This document shows positions 9,001-17,183 of a stretch of 18,279 nucleotides of DNA, one piece after another. Below the pieces are notes generated by a model, which ran no database searches, had not been told where the DNA came from, and saw only the letters and a list, made by a program, of their open reading frames with translations. The DNA comes from Zopfochytrium polystomum. Its lineage: Eukaryota; Chytridiomycota; Chytridiomycetes; Chytridiales; Chytridiaceae. Every line of letters begins with the position of its first letter. Positions within the stretch are counted from its first letter, which is position 1. The position numbers and the translations under genes were made by a program. The stretch lies in contig JAIVFJ010000626.1 of NCBI GenBank assembly GCA_025765615.1, positions 1-18,279 of the forward strand, given 5' to 3'.

Positions 9001-11284
9001 AGAGTTTTCTTTGGATGCAAATATGGAAGTAGGATTATTATGCGGTAATTTCGGGAACCGGACTGAGGAAAGGAAAGGATGTCCGTACTAACCGGTCCAT
9101 TTTTAATGAGTGAGGGTGAGGGAAGTCCGCCAGCTCCAACCTCAAACGATCTGCGCTGAGTTACCTTCGGGTGGTGGACCACTGGTTCTCTCGCTTGCAA
9201 GGCTTGGGGGTGAAAAATAGACATTTCTGCGCTTCGCCAAAGCAGCGGCATTCCTAGTGGAATAAGATATCGACTCAATTATCTTGAAAGTTGATATTTC
9301 AGTCAGAATGAAGGTGCCTCATGTAGAAAGGAAGCAAAAATCTCCAACCCTGTTCAATCCGGACGAGCTTTCCGAGTTTGCGGATTTTCGGTCACGGCCG
9401 TCTCCGACTCGGGGATCTCTTGTGGGGGTAAGCGGGCGTGGTCCCAAGCGCCATCCTCGGGAAGGCACCTGTTGTAGAGGTGGTGTAGGAGTGTTTCCAG
9501 AGGAGTCCACGATTGAGGTGGGGGGCGGAGGGGGCGGTGGTTCCTCAAACGTCACTGATACTAAAGTTGTTGGGCTGGAAGTGTAAGCGCCTCCCGTGTA
9601 CGCTGAGATTCCGCCAGGGGATGAAGCGCTAGCGTCTCCTGGCGAACTTGCTGAATGGCTTGGGCACAGAGTAGAATAACATGTACCGGCCACGAATCTC
9701 CACGTAATAGAGAGTCCACCCTGAAGAAGCTGACCGAGAGGGTTCCTGAGTAGGTTGACTGCTGACAGGGGCATCCGAACCGTCGTCACCACTAGCATTT
9801 GCTTCCACATCGGTGGTGCCGGGCCTGTATGGTGCGCTGTGACTGCGACGTGAGAGTAATGTATCCAGAGCAGATTCTTCGGCAGAAATGTTTGGGCGGT
9901 CGGACGTGGGATTATTGACGCGATTTCGCAGATTTCCGGCGGGTGGAGTCCGCCGCAGCCGTGCGACGATTTTTCCCACATCGAAGAGAGTGAGCCGGGT
10001 AAGTCCCAGGGCCGGACGCTTCAGTCAAGACTGCATCCCGATGTCCAGCAGGAACGTTCATACGAAAAAGGTACCCCGACTTCTGCACTGGCATGGCATT
10101 GACCTGTGATTCGATGGATGGTAAGGTGGGATCCGACGGGTCGAAAAATTGGAGAAGCTTGCGAGAGTGTAAGCATTTGGGGTGAAAAGCCGGAAAAAGA
10201 GAAACGATTAACGACAAGAAACCTGGAGGCAAGGAAGGGTGATTTCACTGTCCAGTTCGCCAGCGGCAGACTCAACTCCTATAACTGGATTGGCGCTGGT
10301 GAAGGCGCCGGACTCGCTGGCTGGACTACCGATCGTATTGTCTGATTGTTTCTCTGCCTCTGCCGCTTTGTGGGTTAAGTTTGGAATATCATCGACGATG
10401 GGGCTGCTGGCGGCCGATCCTTCGTCTAGATGGCCTCCGAGGCTTAGCGATGAGGACAGATTAATGTGAAGTATTTGGTATAACGCTGATCCGGTGGCTT
10501 CGTCCACGGGCGAAGGAGCTGCAGACGACCAGTCTGGCGTGGAAGGCGGCAAAGCAAGTGCTTCCTCGACAGCCTCCCCGAATCTCCTGGTCCACCGAGC
10601 TATCATCGCGCCGAAGCCAAGCCCCCCCGTCTGTGCTCGAGACGCTCGGTGCGAGCGAGCGTGCTCTCTGTGGGTGGGAGAGTTCGGGACGATTTGGGAG
10701 AAGCAGGAATCCACTGGCTCGATTGTTCGGTTACAATTGTGTTTGTTGTAACACCAGGCGTCAGCGCACTGCGAGTGTCCAGATCCAGACCGTCCATTTT
10801 AAGAAAAGATCCAGATCGTGACCCTCGGGAGGACGGTGATGGCGATGGGGGGTGGCCGAGCGGATGGAACGGAAATGATGCTAGGCTCGTGGGAGTAATT
10901 GCCGCCGCCTCCATTTGCTAGCGAAGCTGATGGACCGCCCGATTCAGAGCACGGCGAATTCGGACCGCCCGCAGCGTTCGACCGGACAAAGCTGCTGGTG
11001 CGAGAATCGGCAGCGGGGCCTCCGGTGTCGCTTTCTGGCATCCACATAGTAGAGATGGCAAGTATTCCGCCGGTCTGGGCTTGAGACAGAATGGTGGACA
11101 TCGGACGTGACGAAGGAAGGGGGAGGTTGACGGCGTTTAAGTTCGTTGAAGAGGCGGCGGTGAGATCGGCGCCAGTGACTGATGCACCAGGAAAGACGTG
11201 AGCCGCCGGCTCACGATCTCGTCCGGCTGCATCCAGACCGATGTCGCGATCGGGAGGTCCCACAGCAACCTCTTGAGGAAGCAT
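6032..11284 (-). CDS. RhoGAP protein with a PH domain and Ser/Pro-rich linkers (multi-exon, some exons uncertain)
   Basis: A GTPase-activating protein for Rho-family GTPases, probably membrane-recruited by PH. The RhoGAP exons fit exactly in phase. 7681-7585 gives VPLLLRKCVELIEAIG. 7491-7226 gives LGTEGLYRIPGSAVAQ, with the arginine finger in LYRIPGS. 7167-7014 gives DVHVVTGVVKSYLRSIEPLC. 6975-6032 gives ENRMSVRNLSIVFAPNLLR, then about 190 Ser/Asp-rich residues to TAG. The introns are 93, 58 and 38 bases. Upstream lie PH-like pieces in the right order: QKSGYLFRMN (about 10080), GWTLYYVEIRGRYMLFYS (about 9700), HYVDLRGASLEMAPS (about 8980), HIMKLSLADDAILL (about 8900) and CGEWISAVNAANG (about 8760). 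Likely introns are 10222-10158 and 9164-9063. The ATG at 11284 has an in-frame TGA directly before it and starts a Ser/Gly-rich segment. Several frame shifts, one in a G7 run near 10625, and unresolved junctions remain at 7680-8150 and 8870-9700. Two adjacent genes cannot be excluded; the RhoGAP call itself is firm. Confidence 0.75.
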
Positions 11285-11345
11285 TCAGAGAAGATGGCAC
11301 CAAAAACTGTGGTAAGGCAGTGGAAGTGAAAGGAAGCCGCGGAAA

Positions 11346-11373
11346 CTGCTGCTGCTGCTGCTGCTGCTGCCGC

Positions 11374-11404
<31 letters not shown>
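11346..11404. repeat. CTG/CCG trinucleotide repeat
   Basis: About eight CTG units run directly into about eleven CCG-type units, 60 to 120 bases upstream of the RhoGAP ATG at 11284. It reads as GGC and CAG repeats in that gene's sense, and probably lies in the 5' leader or core promoter. Confidence 0.92.
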
Positions 11405-11530
11405 AGCCGCCACTAAGGACACCGCGAACGCCAGAGCCGATTCGCAGGTCGTAACGGTGGACTGCTGGGAGACGGGCAAGCAGAAAAAATGAGGGCGGTG
11501 GTCTGCGAGCGAGGATGTGCGAATGGAATG

Positions 11531-11557
11531 CGTGCGTGTGTGCGTGTGTGCGCGTGT
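11531..11557. repeat. GT/GC dinucleotide tract
   Basis: Alternating GT with GC interruptions, about 27 bases long. Alternating purine-pyrimidine sequence of this kind can adopt Z-DNA. Here it is only a simple repeat upstream of the RhoGAP gene. Confidence 0.8.
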
Positions 11558-11757
11558 TGGAGTAGTATGTAGTATGTCGGGGGGCCCACCTTGGCTGTGC
11601 TTGGATGCTTGAGAAGCGGCCACTCGCTCAAGTCCGCGGCTGTTGGGGTGCTGCTGTTGAGTACTTAAGCAAGGCGACAGTGAGAAGGTGAAGGCGGGGC
11701 GGCGGGCACACCAAGAAGATGAACAGAGAAGAGGCTGGAGGGCGACAGACAGATAGA

Positions 11758-11787
11758 CAGACACACACACGCACACACACACACACA
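11758..11787. repeat. AC microsatellite
   Basis: AC dinucleotide run with one GC interruption, just after a short ACAG-like stretch (11747-11760). Confidence 0.88.
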
Positions 11788-11990
11788 ATCACAGCATCTC
11801 CAACAACCTTTTTCACTATTAATTCACAACAGGTCGCTCTCGGCCCTTTGATTGGTTGGGCACACGAGGATAGATAGGATGACGATGTTTGTCTTCAACA
11901 AGCAAGCGCAGGCCGTGCATTCGAAAAAGGCAACCAACGATTACAGAACGATTAATTAATGCTGCTGCCATTGGCATGCCTGAAAACGAA

Positions 11991-12031
11991 ACACACACAC
12001 ACACACACACACTCTCTCTCTCTCTCTCTCT
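11991..12031. repeat. Compound AC-CT microsatellite
   Basis: About eleven AC units change directly into about ten TC units. A compound tract like this is expected to be highly variable in length. Confidence 0.92.
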
Positions 12032-12591
12032 GCTCCGTGTGGCGAAAGCATTATGCAGCCTGCAGCAGAACAAGCAAGCAGCAGCAGCATCAGCATGCAA
12101 GCAACAACAGGAGGTGCATTGTTTCCTTCATTCATTCCTGCTGTCGTCCTCGTGACCGTCCGGTCCGCGATACGCGCGCCACCAAGCCGCGCAGCAACCC
12201 CCCCGTTCCCGCCGCCGCGCAACAGGGAGGCGGCGTGCCCAGCACCTTCTCACCACACGGCGCCAATGTTGCGCCACGCACGGCACGATGGCGGAAACAC
12301 GGAACATCAACGCAACGGCGTCGGCAGCCGTCCACCGCAGGTAATTTTTCACTTTGTTCCATAACCTGCGCGCCATTCAGGTGCGCACAGCCCAGATATC
12401 TGAAGTGAATGGGCCAACGGCGGTTGAATCCTATGGGGGAGTCACCTCCGATTATCTGATATATTCTCAGCAGAAGTCTTCCGTTTCCGAGACTTGTGTG
12501 TTACATATCTGATACCAACGCTGGGGACAGGGCACATTGCCTCCCCCACCACTAAAAAAAAAAAGGAGAGATAGAGAGAGACAAACGACCG

Positions 12592-13771
12592 TGGAAACGG
12601 CAAAGAAAGTTTTCAGCACATCTTTTCTCAGTCAAGGTTGGTGTAAAATGTGGAGTCTGCCAACGGTGTTGCCTTCAGAATTTCTGAAACGTCGTCTCCA
12701 AATAGTTTTCAGAACCAGTGATATGCCTTGTCAGCGTTTTAGACTCCGCCGCGGAAACTGGCACAACAGTGAATGTTGTCTTCGGTTCACGATGGACGGT
12801 TTTTTGCGCTTCGTCCTCGGAGTAAGAAATTCCTCCATAATAATCAACCTCTTCTTTGAATCGTTTTTTTTATTTGTATTTTGAACACTTCATTTTTAGG
12901 TTGAAGTCGACTCGCTAAAAGCAACTGGGGCGACCGTTATTTGCACTTAGCTTCGACCGCTGTCAAGTCAACATCTTGATGCGATTCGCGTACCCATTCT
13001 ACAAGCTTGTCGAGCCCTTTACACAGCTTGGACGAAAGTTTCAGGACGACGTCAAAGTAATCAGGAAGCTCACCATCGACGTAGTCGAGCGCCGGCTGCG
13101 CGACGCGTCCTCGTCGGACCAGTCGACAACGCAGGACCTGCTGACGCTGCTTGCGCAGATGCAAGATGACGGCGGCAATCCGATGGCCAGCACCGAGCTC
13201 GCGCAGATGCTCGTCAATTACAATTTCGTGGGGCGGGGACTCGACAGACTGGCGCTGTCGTGGGTCTTTCTGATGCTGGAGCGGTACCCGGCAGTCCGGG
13301 CGCGGCTCGTGGAGGAGGTGGACGCGGCGACGGCGGGGCTCGCGGCGAGCCAGACGCTGTCGTACGACGCGCTGCGCGGGCTGCCGTACGCGAACGCGGT
13401 GGTGAACGAGACGTTGCGGCTGTACCCGCCTGTGCCGACCAACATGAAAGAGGCGGTCGCGGACGACGTGTGGCCGAACGGGATGCGGATCCAGGCGGGC
13501 ACCAAGGCGTGGTTCTGCCCGTACGCCCAAGGCCGGTCGGTGAGGCTGTGGGGACAGGAAGCGCGCAAGTTCCGCCCGGATCGCTGGCTGGAGATGGCGA
13601 ATGTGCCAGTACAACGTGTTCAACGCGGGACCCCGGATGTGCCTGGGCAAGCACTTTGCGGAAATGGAGATTGCCTTTGTTTTGGTGGAGCTGCTGCGGC
13701 GGTTCCAGTTCAAAGTCCGCGACGTTGGGAGGACGGCAAGCCAAAGACTTATGCTGCTGCCAGTTTGTTGA
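12592..13771 (+). CDS. Cytochrome P450 (N-terminus not found; CYP86/CYP704-like)
   Basis: A heme monooxygenase, perhaps a fatty-acid hydroxylase type. The C-helix WKRQRKFSAHLFSVK is at 12592-12640. After a 38-base intron (12641-12678) comes exon 12679-12821 (EFLKRRLQIVFRTSD, LVSVLDSAAETG, LRFTMDGFLRFVLG). After intron 12822-12899 comes exon 12900-13771, starting VEVDSLKATG. The I-helix at 13222-13260 reads VGRGLDRLALSW. One extra G near 13236 and one missing base near 13247 would restore VGRDSTALALSW. The ExxR helix is VVNETLRLYPPVP (Glu and Arg present), then FRPDRWL. The heme loop FNAGPRMCLGKHF with its Cys is in the +1 frame from about 13600. Other breaks are near 12735, 12775 and 12945. 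The stop at 13771 is provisional. The first 90 to 120 residues (anchor and Pro-rich hinge) are absent: upstream is a GA repeat and an A run. A distant first exon or a 5' truncation are both possible. Confidence 0.8.
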
Positions 13772-14028
13772 TGATGGGAGATGGGGAACTCTTTTCGGCG
13801 TTTGTCGGCGGTGAGCGTATTCCGACCCGGCTGATGAGAGAGACGTGGACAGATTCTCGAATATTTTCAGGCGTCAGTTCTGATCAGAAATAGTGACGGT
13901 GGCGGTTGTGTATGAGCGCTCTGCATATCTGACCAGCAAGGCGTCACGTTAGGCTGGCTGTGCAAAAGCGCACGCCTCGTGACAATTTCTGGGCAAAGAC
14001 CCTTGACAGGCCTATCTTGTCAAAAAGT

Positions 14029-16128
14029 ATGGGCTTGTTCATCCAAAAGACCACAGTCGCAAGCCGAGGATCAGCTTTCTCGGTCATTGTGCATGCTCCT
14101 GACGATGACGACAGCGATGACGGCAGCATGATCGAAGGTGGCGGTGAAGAAAGCATCGAGATTGACGGCCATCACGTCGATGAACGTGGCTCGGACACCA
14201 GCAGCACCATCCAGTCCGAGGACGAAGCCAGCGCGGATAACCTAGACGCCGCCGAGGGCGAGGAGCGCGAGTTTCTGGACAACCTCGCCACCGGCAAATT
14301 CGGTACGGTTGAGCTGCTCGTTGTCGAGTGCAGATCGAACATCTTACCGGCCGGCCTATCCGAAGCGATCGCTCGCGCTCCTCTGCGCTCCCTCACCATC
14401 GACAACGTATTGCACAACGAATTCGAGCACGGAGAGGTCCTCGCTCAGGTCCTTGCATCTAACTCAACACTTCGATCATTCGCTCTTGCTGGAGTGGGTG
14501 CAGGCCCGGACTTCATGGAGGCTTTTTCGCATGGATTGAAAGAGAACGACGCATTGGAAGAATTATCGCTTGTTCTTCGCTGCGGAGTTAGCCACTCCTT
14601 AGTCGTCTTGGCCAAGGCAATAGAGCATCATGCACACAAACGGCGCTTGAAGCACCTCGACTTGCTGTTAGAAAACGGACGCGCCAACCGATTTTGACGG
14701 TCCTGGAGCCCTTGGGACGCGCTTGCGAAATGTCGGAACCTTGAAGATATTCGCATTGGAAACATGGGGATTTACTCATTTACTGGACCAGCCATATCGC
14801 GAGCGCTCAGAGCAAATTCAAAGTTGTTGAACCTTGAACTTCAAGGGGTTTATTCCACTTCGTACACTGGGCCACCTTTTTTCACGGAGTTTGCAGATGC
14901 ACTCGGGTCGACAACCGAACTACGAAGCTTCACACTAACCGCACCCGGAATGATGCCAACTCCAATGCAGTCTATCATAAGGAGTCTTCAAAAAAGTCGA
15001 AATCTTGCGTCCCTGGACCTCAAACAGAACTCGATTATGTACAAAGAGTGCCGAGCTAATCGCTCTGCATCTCGTTGGATCGGCTTTGGAAAGGCTGGAG
15101 CTTCAAGCTTGCGGACTCGACGACTCGGCCATACTTATTTTTTCCGAGTCTGTTACGCAAACACGCGATGCCCGCCTCACCAAACTTGATCTTTCCTTTA
15201 ATAATTTTGGACCGATAGGTTCAACATCGTTTGCTCGAGCACTCGCACATCTCCGCCGTATTACCGATTTGGACTTGAGCTGGAACAATCTTGGCGTCGA
15301 AGGTGCAAGAGCACTTGCAGCGGCTGTGCCTAGTTGTCAGTCACTTTCTATCATGAAGCTGAGCAGAACCTCCCTCTCAAGCCCAGGCTGCGAAGCATTA
15401 ATGACTGCCCTCGCCTCGCATGATGGTCTTCTCGAACTGGGTTTGGACACAATCGGTATTGATGATAACGCCGCTCGCAGCATTTCCTTCTTCCTCCGCA
15501 CCAACATGTCCCTTCAGCGTCTCTGTCTACGAGGAAACGAGTTGAGCAACGATGGTGCCGCAGCTATAGCCCAGGCACTTGGTGTCAATCAAATGCTCCG
15601 TACTCTTGACCTCAGCTTTAACAACATTGGAGACGATGGAGCAAGCGCCCTTTCCACACTGGGACTGTGCCATAATTTTGTTCTGAGCGACTATCCCTCG
15701 AATTCAACAAAATTAGTGACGCGGGAGCCACCGCAATTGCGACAGCCCTTCCTGTCTGCCGAATTGCAAAACTAAATTTGAGATTTAACGAGTTCTCCTT
15801 AATGGAAGTCTTCAGGGAGGTCTTGCCGAAAAGCTTCACCATCACAGCTCTGGAACCGCTGGGTTGGTTTGGAAATGTCATCAGGCGCAACAAGCGAAGG
15901 ATCACCCCCGAGCGTACGCGACGCTGTGTCTTGCTGATGGTCACGGTGCGAACACTACTGTGCCCACGTGTGTCAGGTCGGCTCCCGCACGAGCTATTGC
16001 GTTACGCGGTGGACTACGTTTGGCAAGATGGCGCCGATCGAGCTGAGGCTGCCGAAAAAAATGCACGATGTGCTTGTTGCGGTCTTGCAAGATCGCACGT
16101 CTATTGGTCGGCTGAGAATTGGACATGA
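14029..16128 (+). CDS. Leucine-rich-repeat protein, ribonuclease-inhibitor type (frame broken by indels)
   Basis: Probably a cytosolic scaffold or regulator that binds partners through its repeats; no enzyme domain is seen. The ATG at 14029 is the first after an in-frame stop at 13930. Residues 20 to 85 are acidic and Ser-rich (HAPDDDDSDDGSMIEGGGEE). About 28-residue repeats follow from about 14300 to 15800, clearest in KLDLSFNNFGPIGSTSFARA, DLDLSWNNLGVEGARALAAA, LCLRGNELSNDGAAAIAQAL and LDLSFNNIGDDGASAL, then SLEFNKISDAGATAIATAL. The tail holds RLPHELLRYAVDYVW, which loosely resembles an F-box core (weak). Breaks: an in-frame TGA at 14695-14697 flanked by two compensating indels (restored as DFDGPGAL), an extra C near 15051, and one or more indels at 15655-15705. 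No membrane segment or signal peptide is evident. It lies 258 bases downstream of the P450 on the same strand, with no evidence of shared function. Confidence 0.8.
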
Positions 16129-16432
16129 GACTTTCTCCGAGGGGTCGCTGTTTGCATCGTGTTTGGCTTTTTACAATAGGAGGGGACGCGAACGGCAAAG
16201 ACTCTCTTCTATGTGAGGGGAGCGTGCGACGCCAATCAAATTCGGGGAGTGAAAGGATGCGGCGGCTCATGAGAGCGACGGAGGCCCACTTGCAAAATTC
16301 ACCATTCTATTGCAATCGACGATGCGCCACCGTTGTGATTACCAAGCATTGAGAGCTTAAGGAAGTATGAGTATCCCCAATCTTTGAACATTGTATATCG
16401 ATGTTTATACCTGTATGTGTTACGCACTAAAA

Positions 16433-16438
16433 AATAAA
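16433..16438 (+). terminator. Possible polyadenylation signal of the LRR gene
   Basis: AATAAA about 305 bases beyond the LRR stop codon, in an AT-rich stretch with TGTATATCG and TGTATGTGT just before it. The spacing suits a 3' untranslated region. This is a sequence match only. Confidence 0.4.
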
Positions 16439-16783
16439 AGTCAGATGAAACCTTGTACTCCAGTGACAATAATGCCCAAATCGGACTACGTCTCGAAATC
16501 TTCCTTCGTGGGAGGCGTGGAAGAGGACGTTTTGAATGACACTATTTGTAAACCGTGTTAGTCCTCGTCTCTCCCTCAATTTAACAAAAAGATCTGAGCA
16601 CCACGCTATTTCTTGCGTTCAGTCCACCATGAGCTTCTTCATTCGAAAATATTAACTCAAGGATGGCGAAGAAGAAAAGGCAAGCCATCTCTTAAGAAAT
16701 GGCAACGACTCCCATAATCGAGAAGATCGTACAGATCCTATCACGACACATGCTCACTGAGAGCCTGTAAGAGTTTTGTCCTC

Positions 16784-16806
16784 GACAATTTTGGGAGGAA
16801 ATTGTC
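16784..16806. repeat. Short perfect inverted repeat
   Basis: GACAATTT and AAATTGTC form an 8-bp perfect stem around a 7-base loop. No T-tract or neighbouring gene end gives it an obvious role. Confidence 0.6.
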
Positions 16807-16940
16807 ACATTCCCATTTCACATGCCCAACCCAACAGGCTGCAAATATATTACAACCCCTCTCCCGAGGGTGAAGCAGTTGGGGCTGTGAGGTTGCCCCT
16901 TTCAAGAATAAGGAAGATGGTTATACGGCGCCTTGGTGTG

Positions 16941-17011
16941 TAACCCACAGCCGACGAGCCCACGCCCCAACCTTTGCTGTCTAACCCACAACCGCCAAGC
17001 CCGCGCCCCAA
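16941..17011. repeat. Imperfect 30-base direct repeat
   Basis: Units at 16941-16970 and 16982-17011, each starting TAACCCACA and ending CGCCCCAA, match at 26 of 30 bases. They lie upstream of the probable RING gene and could be promoter duplications. Confidence 0.65.
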
Positions 17012-17183
17012 AGTCGAGCACGCAGAGTCCAGCCGCAAAGTGGATGTGCATTATATCATTCGGCCACTATCGTTCGTTGCAGCTAACGCCAACACTCCTG
17101 TTCGACCTCGCAAAGCTAATGCGGCAGCCGTCCTGGTCTACCCCGCAGGGACTCGCAAGTCTACGGCCACCGCCACGACCGCG

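Larger units (their letters stand above)
11285..12579. other. Divergent upstream region between the RhoGAP and P450 genes
   Basis: The region separates divergent genes and probably holds both promoters. It contains a CTG/CCG repeat, a GT tract and two AC tracts, one joined to a CT tract. Open frames at 11959-12408 are rich in His/Gln/Ser or Pro/Arg and match no family I know. A short segment starting with the ATG at 12290 (MAETRNINATASAAVHR) and followed by a possible GTAATT donor could be a first exon, but nothing ties it to the P450. Confidence 0.5.
16129..17183. other. Intergenic region after the LRR gene
   Basis: AT-richer sequence with no gene recognised. It contains a possible polyadenylation signal, a short inverted repeat and a 30-base direct repeat, and should include the 3' end of the LRR gene and the promoter of the next gene. 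Open frames here are short or start at non-ATG codons. Confidence 0.5.

Noticed and set aside
12937..13744. Minus-strand open frames of 176 to 258 codons
   Set aside because: They are Arg/His/Pro-rich shadows of the P450, which has the ExxR, FRPDRW and heme-Cys motifs on the plus strand.
1544..16128. Programmed frameshifting or a variant genetic code to explain the broken frames
   Set aside because: The breaks have no shared slippery motif, go in both directions, and often occur as compensating pairs; indel errors explain them more simply.
16941..17011. TAACCC units as telomere-like sequence
   Set aside because: Only two copies occur, inside longer 30-base direct repeats; there is no hexamer array.
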